Origin: Vibrio artabrorum
Lineage (GTDB): Bacteria; Pseudomonadota; Gammaproteobacteria; Enterobacterales; Vibrionaceae
Length of the DNA stretch: 64,000 nucleotides
Assembly (NCBI RefSeq): GCF_024347295.1
Contig: NZ_AP025458.1
Coordinates: 1,178,001 to 1,242,000, forward strand
Reading direction: 5' to 3'
Shown here: positions 45,301 through 54,276 of the stretch, one piece after another
Position numbering within the stretch: the stretch's first letter is position 1
Layout of the letters: each line of letters opens with the position of its first letter
Made by a program: the position numbers and the translations under genes
Notes under the pieces: generated by a model
What the model was told of the DNA's origin: nothing
Seen by the model: only the letters and a program-made list of their open reading frames with translations
Database searches by the model: none

Positions 45301-45409
45301 TGTCCAAACTATCGTTGTTGAGGGGATTGCAACCGAACTGGGTGGTTCGATTGACCTAGGTAATGACCTGGCTGTGCTGGGAGAACTGATCAAAAATGAT
45401 GCTGCTTAA
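42308..45409 (+). CDS. LapA-type type I secreted adhesin, compact, with VCBS repeats
   Basis: About 1,033 residues. The N-terminus fits the LapA retention module: VVLDAQGQVRRLSLGEQ, then AIEEGFDPTELGEEFDTAAG with TAAG at residues 96-99, the LapG protease motif, then IERTGAETQAATNFETDG. Three VCBS repeats of about 120 residues follow (near 240-600; each has WTYVV/WSYVV, VQYL and VTITING-like ends). An unassigned domain is at about 600-880. The C-terminus is a VCA0849-type secretion target (SGNDLFIGDSGDNIF, then DIVKDFELYVNSSGDLIDLS). It should be held in the outer membrane and released when LapG cuts. ATGs at 42308 and 42314 are both possible starts. No ATPase or membrane-fusion gene adjoins it. 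Confidence 0.85.
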   Translation: MDMGNINLNILGLASGSVVLDAQGQVRRLSLGEQPTASDVIISVGTSEESVPSVSARFVDNQGQQNVLETDDAIAQVQRAIEEGFDPTELGEEFDTAAGEQGSSLTNSGRIERTGAETQAATNFETDGFESQGLSETQSLALFDIIAFALISGEANVIEFELDEPIETGGALTSDDPDVTFVAKDVEGENGLGTFVVNEDGTWAFVANSPFDELASGEQIQDTTTVQTSDGGEQVITVTIIGTDDAAVATDDSGSVTEDVDVDEVTNQLVTSGQIVITDIDNDTPTFSDDGEFNLIGSTNDSQLGVLSIAPDGAWTYVVNNDDVQYLDDDEFVTEVYTVTASDGTTSEVTITINGADDPSDITVGEGDSDTGEVTEDVDVAPESNDLMATGTLTITDVDANDVAAFDPNGTFNPEGSTNETALGMLTITDDGEWTYVVDNDDVQYLDDDEFVTEVYTVTAIDGTTSEVTITINGADDPSEITVGEGDSDTGEVTEDVDVDPESNDLMATGTLTITDVDTSDMPAFKPNGVFTPIGSTYALALGMLTITPEGAWSYVVDNDAVQYLNDDDTVIERYVVTAIDGVEHVIEITINGVNDAPQATSFTVVNDEDAIIPILFDSEDGGMPDYISDIEDDHDDIPLNIRIESLPTNGSLLYTDENGVTREIVQSDVDSGELFVPNNISFVAGPGEMFEMGFSGDPEDMPELVDGFYNWGVAVSPTERLITLNNGNTITVTIEDNNNKPLKQYQGEQSHVGFGIGDTDGRGMNKQETLILDFTNNPLEIVDFGLDGLGGSFNTDSNVYVEVLYTFADGTTQTEQYQKDPGDTGNSQILYDFSYSSPDNPIVGMALSSTGGSWELRYVQGNEAVTEDPQFDYVAVDSNGAESTVETVTIDIEDPQQYNVISAASNDPLYAESGNDLFIGDSGDNIFIWLDSALDNSTDIVKDFELYVNSSGDLIDLSDLLEDPQDETQMAALLDSIEVTVDGEDISLSIPINGGDDVQTIVVEGIATELGGSIDLGNDLAVLGELIKNDAA
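43030..44100 (+). repeat. Three tandem VCBS-repeat coding units of about 360 bp
   Basis: Units of about 357-360 bases start near 43030, 43384 and 43744. The second and third share long near-identical stretches, such as GACTTGATGGCGACGGGAAC at the same offset, so they could recombine and change the repeat number. Confidence 0.8.
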
Positions 45410-45444
45410 GTAGATAACGTGAACGGTTCTAATGCCTACGTAAG

Positions 45445-45505
45445 AAAAGCCCACATCTGGACTGGCCCTCAATGGTTGGACAACCAATTCTTGGGGGCTT
45501 TTTTT
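45445..45505 (+). terminator. Terminator of the adhesin gene
   Basis: AAAAGCCC (45445-45452) pairs with GGGCTTTT (45495-45502), followed by T residues. The long loop holds a second small stem, GGTTG with CAACC. Confidence 0.7.
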
Positions 45506-45854
45506 GTGGCGAGATTTATGCAAAGAAAAGGTATCGGAATAACGGATAAAAAAAAGCCCAAACCAATTCGGTTTGGGCGGATACAAGTATAGGAGTTAAC
45601 AAGGAAAATGCAGTGGTGAGAGAGCAGGGAAGAGACAAGTTTGACGGCCTGTTAAACTTCGAAATACTCTGCTTTCTACTTAATTTATGACTCTCCATTT
45701 CTATTTCAGTTCCAATAAAATTCATTAATTTTTCGTTTTTTTGTAAACACTCATTGATTCAATTGGTTAGCACCAAATTCACCTAACTGGTACGACCAAT
45801 CTGCGAAAATGTGATGTTGCCTGCTTGTTGAATAAATGTGTCAATAGTATATTT
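45506..45854. other. Gene-free stretch, possibly encoding a minus-strand small RNA
   Basis: No accepted gene. It contains a strong minus-strand terminator (45548-45578) that has no protein gene upstream of it on that strand, so a short transcript from roughly 45600-45850 is possible. Confidence 0.35.
45548..45578 (-). terminator. Orphan minus-strand terminator
   Basis: GCCCAAACC (45556-45564) pairs with GGTTTGGGC (45570-45578). On the minus strand it is followed by TTTTTTTT. No minus-strand protein gene ends here. Confidence 0.8.
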
Positions 45855-45868
45855 CAAACAGTTGTTTA
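45855..45868. promoter_or_regulatory. Candidate PsrA-type operator
   Basis: CAAACAGTTGTTTA, 16 bases before the regulator start, fits the published PsrA pattern (G/C)AAAC(N2-4)GTTT(G/C) except at the last base. PsrA of Pseudomonas represses its own gene and is released by long-chain fatty acids. Confidence 0.45.
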
Positions 45869-45883
45869 ATACGAGTGATTGAA

Positions 45884-46513
45884 ATGGCACCGAGAAGCAC
45901 CACCAAAGACAAAATCTTAGACGTGGCTGAAAGTTTATTTGCTGAGCACGGTTTTAATGACACCTCATTACGTACTATTACGAGTAAAGCCAATGTCAAC
46001 TTAGCTTCAGTGAACTATCACTTCGGTGATAAGAAGACTCTGGTTCGTGCAGTACTCAATCGATACTTAGAAGCATTCATGCCGGCACTTCAAGATGCCT
46101 TAGTGAACTTAAACTTAAATGAAACGTATTCTATGAGTGACGTGTTTGAGTCTTTAAGGCAACCGCTAAGAGCACTGAATGATGTTAGACCCAATGGTAC
46201 GAGTCGCTTCATGTTGCTTATTGGTCGTGGTTATACCGATGTACAAGGTCACTTGCGTTGGTTCATCACTACTCGTTATAGCGAAGTACTTTCTCTGTTT
46301 ACGACGTCCGTAATCAAAGCGAATCCAAGTCTCACTCAAGAACAGTTATTTTGGCGATTACACTTCACCCTAGGGGCTTGTGTATTCACCATGGCATCCA
46401 GTCAAGCTCTGGTCGAAATTGCAGAGAGTGACTATGACAGAAAGATAGAAGCCAAGGCTGTGGTCGATATTCTTATCCCATATTTAGCCGCTGGCATGTC
46501 AGCTGAAGAATAA
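45884..46513 (+). CDS. TetR family regulator, PsrA-like
   Basis: A 209-residue regulator. The helix-turn-helix is ILDVAESLFAEHGFNDTSLR through NVNLASVNYHFGDKKTLVRA. The C-terminal ligand domain has a PsrA-like look (FMLLIGRGYTDVQGHLRWFI, HFTLGACVFTMASSQALVEI). PsrA-type proteins sense long-chain fatty acids or acyl-CoA and control beta-oxidation. It is followed 55 bases later by fadE, which fits that role. The ATG at 45884 (MAPRSTTKD) is preferred over a GTG 9 bases earlier. Confidence 0.82.
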   Translation: MAPRSTTKDKILDVAESLFAEHGFNDTSLRTITSKANVNLASVNYHFGDKKTLVRAVLNRYLEAFMPALQDALVNLNLNETYSMSDVFESLRQPLRALNDVRPNGTSRFMLLIGRGYTDVQGHLRWFITTRYSEVLSLFTTSVIKANPSLTQEQLFWRLHFTLGACVFTMASSQALVEIAESDYDRKIEAKAVVDILIPYLAAGMSAEE

Positions 46514-46568
46514 AACAATAAAAAGCGAAACATTCACAACCAATATAGTGAACAAAAGGATCTGAACT

Positions 46569-48851
46569 ATGAGCTCTCTACGACAAAAATGGGTAAGTGA
46601 CCCAGCTTTTAAACTCTTTAAAAAAGTACTACCGCCACTATCAAGCACCGAGAAAGAAGCGATGGAAGCGGGTAGCGTGTGGTGGGATGGAGAGCTGTTT
46701 TCTGGTAAACCAGATTTTTCTAAGCTGCATCAATATCCGAAACCTCAGCTGACGACCGAAGAGCAATCGTTCATGGATAATGAACTTGAAACTCTGCTCG
46801 CGATGCTTGATGACCACAAAATTGTCAAAGAAGACCGAGATCTTCCAAAGGAAGTTTGGGATTTTTTACGCAAAGAACGTTTCTTCTCGCTCATTATTGC
46901 GAAAGAGTACGGCGGTCGTGAATTCTCAGCGCATGCAAACTCTACCATCGTAACCAAGATTGCGACGCGTAGTATCAGTACCGCAGTGTCGGTCATGGTT
47001 CCAAACTCTCTTGGCCCGGGTGAGTTACTGTCTCACTATGGTACGCAAGATCAAAAAGACTATTGGCTGCCTCGTTTAGCTGACGGTACTGATATCCCAT
47101 GTTTTGCGCTAACTGGCCCAGAAGCCGGTTCTGATGCGGGTGGTATTCCTGATGTCGGTACGGTGTGTATGGGGATGCATGAAGGCAAAGAGACACTCGG
47201 TATTAAGCTTAACTGGAACAAGCGTTACATCACGTTAGCGCCCGTAGCAACGGTATTGGGGTTGGCCTTCAAACTGCACGATCCAGAACATTTGCTGGGT
47301 GGTAAAGAAGACATTGGTATTACTTGTGCGCTTATCCCAGCAAACCATGAAGGTGTTGTGATTGGTGAGCGTCATGATCCACTTGGCCTTGCATTTATGA
47401 ATGGTCCTACACGTGGTCACGACGTATTTATTCCTATGGAGTGGCTAATCGGTGGCGCAGATTACGCAGGTAAAGGCTGGCGTATGCTGGTGGAATGTCT
47501 GTCTGCAGGCCGTGGTATCTCATTACCAGCACTGGGTACGGCTATGGGCCACCTAACAGCGAAAACAACAGGTGCGTACGCTTACGTTCGTAAGCAATTC
47601 GGCATGTCGATAGGTAAATTTGAAGGTGTTGCTGAGAGCCTAGGCCGTATTGGTGGCTTAACGTATCTACTAGAAGCGACTCGCACATTGACGACGACAT
47701 CGTTAGATATGAAAGAGAAGCCGGGAATCATCACCGCTATCGCTAAATACCACATGACAGAGATGGCGCGTACTATTCTCAATGACTCAATGGATATTCA
47801 TTCAGGTCGTGCAATCCAAGATGGTCCGATGAACTATTTGGCTGCGCCTTACCTCGGTATCCCGGTTGCAATTACAGTCGAAGGTGCGAACATTCTGACC
47901 CGTAACCTGATGATCTTTGGTCAAGGTGCGACACGTTGTCACCCATACGTGTTAAGTGAAATGGAAGCAGCAGCAAACCCAGATGAGAAGCAAGGAGCGA
48001 AAGATTTTGATAACTTGTTATTCAAGCACATTTCTCATGCTACTAAGAACACATTCGGCGCGTTCGGTGCGGCACTAACAGGCTCTAAGTTCATTAAAGC
48101 CGACATGAGTGGCCCGACAAAACCTTACTACCAAGATCTTACTCGTTTGAGTCGTGGTCTTGCAGTAAGTGCGGATTTTGCAATGCTAACGCTAGGCGGT
48201 GAGTTGAAACGGAAAGAGCTTATTTCTGCTCGTTTGGGGGATGGCTTAAGTTACCTGTATATGGCGTCTGCTGCGCTTAAGAAATATGAAGACGAAGGTC
48301 GTCAGCACGCTGACTTAGACTACGTACACTACGCCGTTCAACACTGTTTCTATCACGCGGCCAAATCGCTACAAGAAGCGTACAGAAACTTCCCAAATAA
48401 GATGGTAGGGAAAGTACTGAAAGGGCTAGTCTTCCCTGTTGGTAACCACTTCGAGAAACCAAGTGATAACCTAACGGTACAGTTGGCTGAAAGCTTGATG
48501 ACTCCCGGGGCACACCGTGAGCGTCTGACGCATCTTTGCTATATTGGCAAGGAAGAGGATGATAGTGTTGGCCTGATGGAGAACGCATTCAATGCGATGT
48601 ACAGCATTAAACCGCTAGAGCGTAAGATCTTTAAAGCGGTGAAAGAGGGTAAAGTCGCGCGTAAAGGCTTGTTAGCTGATAAACTGGCTCAAGCGCTTGC
48701 TACTGATGTGCTGACACAAGAAGAAGTCGACCAAATTATGGCTGCTGATAAACTGCGCTACGCAGCGATTCAAGTTGACCACTTCAGTCATGACTATAGT
48801 GAAACTTTGACGCGAAAAGAGTTAAAACCTAAGCTAAATAGCGTTGCTTAG
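46569..48851 (+). CDS. fadE: Acyl-CoA dehydrogenase FadE
   Basis: A 760-residue FadE-type acyl-CoA dehydrogenase that makes trans-2-enoyl-CoA, the first step of beta-oxidation. Recognisable blocks are FALTGPEAGSDAGGIPDVG, LGLAFMNGPTRGHDVFIP, LPALGTAMGHLTAKTTGAYA and ITVEGANILTRNLMIFGQGA. A C-terminal DUF1974-like extension is present. It is shorter than E. coli FadE (814) and lacks its N-terminal membrane segments. An AAAGGATC site precedes the ATG. Probably co-transcribed with, or controlled by, the upstream TetR gene. Confidence 0.95.
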   Translation: MSSLRQKWVSDPAFKLFKKVLPPLSSTEKEAMEAGSVWWDGELFSGKPDFSKLHQYPKPQLTTEEQSFMDNELETLLAMLDDHKIVKEDRDLPKEVWDFLRKERFFSLIIAKEYGGREFSAHANSTIVTKIATRSISTAVSVMVPNSLGPGELLSHYGTQDQKDYWLPRLADGTDIPCFALTGPEAGSDAGGIPDVGTVCMGMHEGKETLGIKLNWNKRYITLAPVATVLGLAFKLHDPEHLLGGKEDIGITCALIPANHEGVVIGERHDPLGLAFMNGPTRGHDVFIPMEWLIGGADYAGKGWRMLVECLSAGRGISLPALGTAMGHLTAKTTGAYAYVRKQFGMSIGKFEGVAESLGRIGGLTYLLEATRTLTTTSLDMKEKPGIITAIAKYHMTEMARTILNDSMDIHSGRAIQDGPMNYLAAPYLGIPVAITVEGANILTRNLMIFGQGATRCHPYVLSEMEAAANPDEKQGAKDFDNLLFKHISHATKNTFGAFGAALTGSKFIKADMSGPTKPYYQDLTRLSRGLAVSADFAMLTLGGELKRKELISARLGDGLSYLYMASAALKKYEDEGRQHADLDYVHYAVQHCFYHAAKSLQEAYRNFPNKMVGKVLKGLVFPVGNHFEKPSDNLTVQLAESLMTPGAHRERLTHLCYIGKEEDDSVGLMENAFNAMYSIKPLERKIFKAVKEGKVARKGLLADKLAQALATDVLTQEEVDQIMAADKLRYAAIQVDHFSHDYSETLTRKELKPKLNSVA

Positions 48852-48864
48852 ATAAATCGTTTAT

Positions 48865-48892
48865 AAAGGGCACCTAATCAGGTGCCTTTTTC
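48865..48892 (+). terminator. Terminator of fadE
   Basis: GGCACCT (48869-48875) and AGGTGCC (48880-48886), extended by A-T pairs, end in a T tract. Confidence 0.9.
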
Positions 48893-49059
48893 GTTTTTGG
48901 CGTTCAGTCACAAAAGATATGTTAATAAATGGTGGCTGAGTCAGCAAATATCAGTTTAGTGCTCCAACCACTTGCGTTTTCACCATATTTTTACAGAAAT
49001 TAGATGCCATTTGCGTACGAAACTTTTATCCTTACCCTGATTTTTTAAGGAAGTTGAAT

Positions 49060-50262
49060 ATGATCATCAAACCTCGAATTCGCGGATTCATCTGTACGAC
49101 AACACATCCAGTCGGTTGTGAAGCTAATGTAAAAGAACAAATTGCTTACACAAAAGCTCAAGGCCCAATCGCAAACGCACCTAAACGTGTCCTCGTTGTT
49201 GGCTCTTCAAGTGGCTACGGCTTGTCTTCACGTATTGCGGCTGCATTTGGTGGCGGCGCTTCAACGATCGGTGTTTTCTTTGAGAAAGCCGGTACTGAGA
49301 AAAAGCCGGGCACAGCTGGCTTTTACAACTCAGCAGCGTTCGACAAGCTAGCAAAAGAAGAAGGCCTGTATTCAAAAAGCCTGAACGGTGATGCTTTCTC
49401 TAACGAAGCAAAACAGAAAACGATTGACTTGATCAAAGAAGATCTAGGTCAAATCGATATGGTTGTGTACTCACTGGCGTCTCCAGTGCGTAAAATGCCA
49501 GAGACTGGCGAAGTGATTCGCTCTGCTCTAAAACCAATCGGTGAAACATACACATCAACCGCTGTTGATACCAACAAAGACTTGATCATTGAAGCCAGTG
49601 TTGAGCCTGCGTCTGAACAAGAGATCAAAGACACTGTGACGGTCATGGGCGGTGAAGATTGGGAACTTTGGATTAACGCTCTATCTGAGGCCGGCGTTTT
49701 AGCTGACGGTTGTAAGACTGTTGCTTACAGCTACATCGGTACGGAACTAACGTGGCCAATCTACTGGGATGGCGCACTAGGAAAAGCGAAGATGGATCTA
49801 GACCGTGCAGCATCAGCGCTTAACGAGAAACTAGGCCAAACGGGCGGTACTGCAAACGTGGCGGTTCTTAAGTCTGTTGTGACTCAAGCAAGCTCTGCAA
49901 TCCCTGTTATGCCTCTTTACATCGCTATGGTGTTCAAGAAGATGCGTGAAGAAGGCATTCACGAAGGTTGTATGGAACAGATCTTCCGCATGTTTAGCCA
50001 ACGTCTATACAAAGAAGATGGCAGCGCAGCAGAGGTTGATGAAGTGAACCGCCTACGTCTAGATGACTTAGAACTTCGCGAAGACATTCAGGATCACTGT
50101 CGTAACCTATGGCCTCAAATCACAACTGAAAACCTAAAAGAACTGACGGACTACGTAGAGTACAAAGAAGAGTTCTTAAAGCTATTCGGTTTCGGTGTTG
50201 AAGGGGTTGATTACGACGCTGAGGTTAACCCTGCCGTTGAATTTGATGTGGTTGATATCTAA
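49060..50262 (+). CDS. fabV: Trans-2-enoyl-ACP reductase FabV
   Basis: A 400-residue NADH-dependent enoyl reductase of fatty-acid synthesis, the triclosan-resistant alternative to FabI. The start [20 protein letters not shown] and the nucleotide site [20 protein letters not shown] are family-typical. The catalytic Y-x8-K is visible as Y235 and K244 in [13 protein letters not shown], the published FabV numbering. The ATG at 49060 has an AAGGA site; a TTG 6 bases upstream is also in frame. It has its own terminator. No fabI gene lies in this window. Confidence 0.96.
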   Translation: MIIKPRIRGFICTTTHPVGCEANVKEQIAYTKAQGPIANAPKRVLVVGSSSGYGLSSRIAAAFGGGASTIGVFFEKAGTEKKPGTAGFYNSAAFDKLAKEEGLYSKSLNGDAFSNEAKQKTIDLIKEDLGQIDMVVYSLASPVRKMPETGEVIRSALKPIGETYTSTAVDTNKDLIIEASVEPASEQEIKDTVTVMGGEDWELWINALSEAGVLADGCKTVAYSYIGTELTWPIYWDGALGKAKMDLDRAASALNEKLGQTGGTANVAVLKSVVTQASSAIPVMPLYIAMVFKKMREEGIHEGCMEQIFRMFSQRLYKEDGSAAEVDEVNRLRLDDLELREDIQDHCRNLWPQITTENLKELTDYVEYKEEFLKLFGFGVEGVDYDAEVNPAVEFDVVDI

Positions 50263-50287
50263 TTCGAACGATTGAATAAAAATGAAT

Positions 50288-50315
50288 TAGGCGCTCATTG
50301 AGCGCCTATTTTTTT
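50288..50315 (+). terminator. Terminator of fabV
   Basis: TAGGCGCTC (50288-50296) and GAGCGCCTA (50300-50308) around ATT, followed by a T tract. Confidence 0.92.
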
Positions 50316-50375
50316 GCCTGTCGTTTGAGAAAAGAAGTATAAAGCTACGTGATGAGATAGAAGACTACCGGGTAA

Positions 50376-50411
50376 TAAAAATGCACGAGTCCAAAGGTGG
50401 ACTCGTGCATT
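50376..50411 (-). terminator. Terminator of the YbjL-type gene
   Basis: A perfect 13-bp stem, AATGCACGAGTCC (50380-50392) with GGACTCGTGCATT (50399-50411). On the minus strand it runs into TTTTTATTA. Confidence 0.88.
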
Positions 50412-50450
50412 CGAAATATCAAAGCAAGTTCTGCTTAAGCGTGGTTGAAA

Positions 50451-52133
50451 CTAACCGATAATAATGATGAAGGTTCCGGCTAAGGTCATCAAGATATTGG
50501 CTATCGCATAAGTGCCAGCGTAACCGAGAGCTGGAATCGTTGAGCGAGCGTGGTCATTTACGATGTCCATCGCAGGAGCACAGGTTCGAGCGCCAATGAT
50601 CGCACCAAATAATAGAGCACGGTTCATCTTCAGCACATAAGCGCCCACTAAATAAGCGAAGATAACGGGTAAAACACTTACAACTAGAGCAATACCGATC
50701 ACCTGTGGGCCCACTTGGGTTATGTGTTCAAACATTTTGCCGCCGGCGCTTAAGCCAATGCCGACCATGAAGAACATTAAACCGAGGTCTTTGACCATGT
50801 TCAATGCACCTTGAGGAACGTAACCAAAGGTCGGGTGGTTGGCTCGTAAGAAGCCAAGCATGATCCCCGACAACAGAAGGCCAACAGCATTACCTAAACC
50901 AAATGAAACTTGACCGAATGTCATGGTGATCAAACCGAATAAAATACCCAGAATGAAGAAGCTACAGAACGCCATCAAGTCTGCCATTTGGCTGTGGATC
51001 GAGATGAAACCAATTTTTTCAGCTAAACCATGAACTCGGCTCTTTTCGCCACTGACTTGCAGTACATCTCCTTTAGAAAGCACGATGTTTAAGTCCATCG
51101 GCATCTCTATTTGAGCTCTTACTACACGGTTAAGGAAACAACCATACTCAGAAAGGTTTAAGTCTGAGAGGCGCTTACCTGCGATACTGTCGCTCTTAAC
51201 GACGATCTCTTCTTCCACAATGCGTAGATCGAGAAGGTTGCGGTCAAAAACTTCTTTACCGTTACGGAAACTTGGGTCAAGACGTGCGTGACTGTCTGGA
51301 AAACCGACTAAAGCAATCTCGTCACCTTCTTGCAGAATCGCATCACCATCGGGGTGGGCAAGAATGCCGTTACGACGAATACGTTCAATGTAACAACCAG
51401 TTTGGCGATAGATCCCTAATTCACGCAAGTTCTTACCGTCGGTCCAAGAGATAAGTTCTTGACCTACACGATAAGCTCGGATGATTGGAAGATAGACCTT
51501 ACGTTGCCCTGATGCTCCAAGCCCTCGTTCTTGAGCAATTTGCTCTGCTGAGTCATGCAAGTTGACCTTTTGAAGCTTTGGAATAAGGCGGGCAAACAGA
51601 ATCATACTGATTAAGCCAACTAAGTAAGCCATGGCATAGCCAACAGAGAGGTTTTCGATGATCTGGCCTAAATCCATATTTCTAGGTAATTCAGCAAGCC
51701 CAGAGTTAAGCGCATCTTGAGCGCCAACCAATATTGGTGTTGCCGTTAACGCCCCTGCCATCATGCCTGCGGATAAGCCAAATCCTAACCCAAGATAGTG
51801 ACTACTGAAATAAGTCAAAGCGGTAGCAGTAGAAAGAACCACAAGGCTAAGAATAAGATAGTGCTTGCCGTCTCTGAAGAAAATGCCGAAGAAGTTTGGC
51901 CCAGCTTCAATACCGACACAGTAGATAAACAGCATAAAGCCTATAGTGAGACCATCTGCATTAAAAGAGAAGCCAAGGTGGCCCATTATAAGGGAAGTAA
52001 TCAGAACACCGATTGAGTTACCCAGTTGGAGGCTACCGAAACGAATTTTACCAATGGCTAAACCAATCGATAAAACAACAAAGATAAGAAGGATAGGATT
52101 TTGCTCTAGCAGTAAAACAACGTCGATATTCAC
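50451..52133 (-). CDS. ybjL: YbjL-type putative transporter (AspT/YidE/YbjL family)
   Basis: A 560-residue protein with two five-helix membrane units separated by two TrkA-C/RCK-type cytosolic domains. The first unit begins [20 protein letters not shown]; the RCK-like segments include [15 protein letters not shown] and [18 protein letters not shown]; the second unit contains [20 protein letters not shown] and [20 protein letters not shown]. AspT relatives exchange aspartate for alanine; the YbjL substrate is unknown. The first codon is GTG (52131-52133) without a strong ribosome site. It lies next to grxA, as in E. coli (ybjL-ybjM-grxA). Confidence 0.9.
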   Translation of the reverse strand: MNIDVVLLLEQNPILLIFVVLSIGLAIGKIRFGSLQLGNSIGVLITSLIMGHLGFSFNADGLTIGFMLFIYCVGIEAGPNFFGIFFRDGKHYLILSLVVLSTATALTYFSSHYLGLGFGLSAGMMAGALTATPILVGAQDALNSGLAELPRNMDLGQIIENLSVGYAMAYLVGLISMILFARLIPKLQKVNLHDSAEQIAQERGLGASGQRKVYLPIIRAYRVGQELISWTDGKNLRELGIYRQTGCYIERIRRNGILAHPDGDAILQEGDEIALVGFPDSHARLDPSFRNGKEVFDRNLLDLRIVEEEIVVKSDSIAGKRLSDLNLSEYGCFLNRVVRAQIEMPMDLNIVLSKGDVLQVSGEKSRVHGLAEKIGFISIHSQMADLMAFCSFFILGILFGLITMTFGQVSFGLGNAVGLLLSGIMLGFLRANHPTFGYVPQGALNMVKDLGLMFFMVGIGLSAGGKMFEHITQVGPQVIGIALVVSVLPVIFAYLVGAYVLKMNRALLFGAIIGARTCAPAMDIVNDHARSTIPALGYAGTYAIANILMTLAGTFIIIIG

Positions 52134-52273
52134 AGTGGTCGCTCAATAATTGGCGTGAAACACAGGGTAAGTTTGGGAGGTGAATTGTATCTAAATATAA
52201 ATAAATTATAAGCGATATTTTGCTAATTTACTTGATTTTAACCTTATTCTTATTCCACATGAAAATGGGTCAT

Positions 52274-52303
52274 AAAAAAAGCTCGCTATCGTGAGCGAGC
52301 TTT
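52274..52303 (-). terminator. Terminator of grxA
   Basis: AAAGCTCGCT (52278-52287) and AGCGAGCTTT (52294-52303) form a 10-bp stem followed on the minus strand by T residues. Confidence 0.88.
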
Positions 52304-52383
52304 CTATCAATCGTACACTCTAACACCTAAATGGGTTAGCGATTTAAGGCCTAAGCCTCGATTCTAATTTGAGAAATCCTAGT

Positions 52384-52647
52384 TTAGTCGAACAGCCCTA
52401 GGTTCTCTTTTGCGTATGCTTCAAACTCTGTGCAACCACCGATGTGATCTTGATCGATGAAGATTTGTGGTACTGTGTCTACAGGCTTACCTACCGTTTT
52501 CTCTAGGTCAGCTTTGCTGATGCCTTCAGCGTGAATATCAACGTAACGGTAGTTGAAGTCATCGCGTTTCGCTTTAAGAGTTTCAGCATGCTCTTTTGCA
52601 CGAACACAGAATGGGCAACCAGGGCGACCAAAAATAACTACAAACAT
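52384..52647 (-). CDS. grxA: Glutaredoxin 1
   Basis: An 87-residue GrxA with the redox motif CPFC in VVIFGRPGCPFCVRAKEHAE and the conserved VDTVPQIFIDQDHIGGCTEF (cis-proline TVP and the GG turn). It reduces disulfides of ribonucleotide reductase and other proteins using glutathione. AGGAG lies 4 bases before the ATG. It has its own terminator. Confidence 0.96.
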   Translation of the reverse strand: MFVVIFGRPGCPFCVRAKEHAETLKAKRDDFNYRYVDIHAEGISKADLEKTVGKPVDTVPQIFIDQDHIGGCTEFEAYAKENLGLFD

Positions 52648-52999
52648 TTCATTTCTCCTAAATACGGGATGAGGCTCGTTAACTCGATTAGGTTAACTAT
52701 TCTTTAGTGAATGCCACTCAACATTTCTTAAAACCAACTATGCCTCAATGCCATGGGGAAATAAAGATGGAATTGCCTCTTAATACAATAGGTTTGGTCT
52801 ATCAGAGCAAATTATAGTCACACAGAGGTGCCGGTTGTTTTCTCGTGCTTCTTTAATTTGAGACACCATATAGACAATAGTGCTGAAGTGGTGGGATTCA
52901 AGATCCTACTGTAAAATTAAGCTTCCGATTATTCACTCTCTATCGCTGATAATCACGTTCTTGAAAGCGTATTCGTTGACCTCTCATTTTCTAAATACA
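52648..52999. other. Intergenic, upstream of grxA
   Basis: About 350 AT-rich bases holding the grxA promoter. I see no gene, repeat or riboswitch-like fold here. Confidence 0.45.
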
Positions 53000-53025
53000 A
53001 AAAAACGGAGCGTAGGGCTCCGTTT
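53000..53025 (-). terminator. Terminator of hexR
   Basis: AAACGGAGC (53003-53011) and GCTCCGTTT (53017-53025), with a T tract on the minus strand. Confidence 0.88.
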
Positions 53026-53062
53026 GTTATTCAACTCGTGTCTCGTTGACATCTTACCAAGA

Positions 53063-53917
53063 TTAGAACTGAGAATATTTCTCGTAACGTGAATCACGAA
53101 GTGACTCTTTCACACGCTTTAGATTTTCTCTGAAACCAGAACCACGACGCAGAGTAAAGCCAGTCGCTAACACATCAATAACGGTCATTTGAACCACGCG
53201 ACTTGCCATAGGCATATACACGTCAGTGTCTTCTGGTACATCTAGAGATATTGAGAGAGAGCTTGCTTTATCTAGTGGTGAATCCTTTGCGGTGATAGCG
53301 ATAACAGTAGCACCATTTTCACGAGCTAAGTTCGCAATCTCAACTTGGCTTTTGGTTCGGCCAGTATGAGAGATTAGAACGATAACATCGTTGTCACTGC
53401 AGTTAATACAGCTCATTCGTTGCATCACAATATCTTCAAAACACGAGATTGGGATGTTAAAACGAATGAATTTGTTTTGAGCGTCTTTTGCTACTGCAGA
53501 AGATGCGCCTAAACCAAAGAACGAAATGCGTTTAGCTTGAGTCAGTAAATCAACAGCTCGATTTACTTGCATAGCGTCTAGACTGTTTTTCGCAACGTCC
53601 AGACAAGCCATCGTTGATTCGAAAATCTTATGGGTATAAGCATCAGGGCCATCATCTTCTTCAACATTACGGTTAACGTAAGGAGTACCGTTGGCCAAAC
53701 TTTGAGCCAAATGAAGTTTGAAGTCTGGGAAGCCCTTCGTGTCTAAACGACGACAGAAGCGGTTAACGGTAGGTTCACTTACGTCAGCCATTTTGGCTAG
53801 AGTCGCAATACTAGAATGAATGGCAGTTTGAGGCGAAGCCATGATGACTTCGGCTACCTTACGCTCAGACTTGCTGAAATTTTCCAGATTTTTTTGTATT
53901 TTTTCTAATGTATTCAT
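53063..53917 (-). CDS. hexR: HexR transcriptional regulator (RpiR/MurR family)
   Basis: A 284-residue regulator nearly collinear with E. coli HexR. The N-terminal helix-turn-helix domain contains SKSERKVAEVIMASPQTAIH and ADVSEPTVNRFCRRLDTKGF. The C-terminal SIS domain, about 125-250, binds phosphosugars (ISFFGLGASSAVAKDAQNKF, VIVLISHTGRTKSQVEIANL). In gammaproteobacteria HexR responds to keto-deoxy-phosphogluconate and controls central carbon genes. The ATG at 53915-53917 (MNTLEKIQ) is chosen over a GTG 9 bases upstream. Confidence 0.95.
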   Translation of the reverse strand: MNTLEKIQKNLENFSKSERKVAEVIMASPQTAIHSSIATLAKMADVSEPTVNRFCRRLDTKGFPDFKLHLAQSLANGTPYVNRNVEEDDGPDAYTHKIFESTMACLDVAKNSLDAMQVNRAVDLLTQAKRISFFGLGASSAVAKDAQNKFIRFNIPISCFEDIVMQRMSCINCSDNDVIVLISHTGRTKSQVEIANLARENGATVIAITAKDSPLDKASSLSISLDVPEDTDVYMPMASRVVQMTVIDVLATGFTLRRGSGFRENLKRVKESLRDSRYEKYSQF

Positions 53918-54276
53918 AGTGTTCACAAGGGTATAGAGAACAACTTGCTAGTTAATATCTTTTGACCAGGGGGTATGGCTGAAACAAATATCAGTAAAAC
54001 ATGACTCAAGGTATTCTTTGCCATGTAAATACCGTTGCTTCAAATAGATATCAAGCTAACTAGCACCATAGAGTTAGTATAAACCTAACATACTCTTTAC
54101 TAATACAAAAACAGGGCATGAATGCTTAAGAACATGACAAACTTCAACAAAATTTTGGAAAACTACAGAACTGGAAGAGGTTTTGTTCAAAAAGAAGGCA
54201 AATTGAGTGTGAACTGACAGCTTAGTTACATCAAAAAGAAAGAAATTTTCAATTTGATGCAACTAAAGTTGAATGG
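53918..54276. other. Intergenic, hexR upstream region
   Basis: About 360 bases between two minus-strand genes. It should contain the hexR promoter. A 62-codon minus-strand frame (54074-54262) has no ribosome site or recognisable content and was not called. Confidence 0.45.

Noticed and set aside
45516..45698. A minus-strand frame (MESHKLSRKQSISKFNRPSN and onward)
   Set aside because: It reads straight through a strong terminator hairpin and its T tract; a non-coding transcript is the better explanation.
54074..54262. A 62-codon minus-strand frame between hexR and panP
   Set aside because: No ribosome site, phenylalanine- and valine-rich translation from AT-rich DNA, no recognisable domain.
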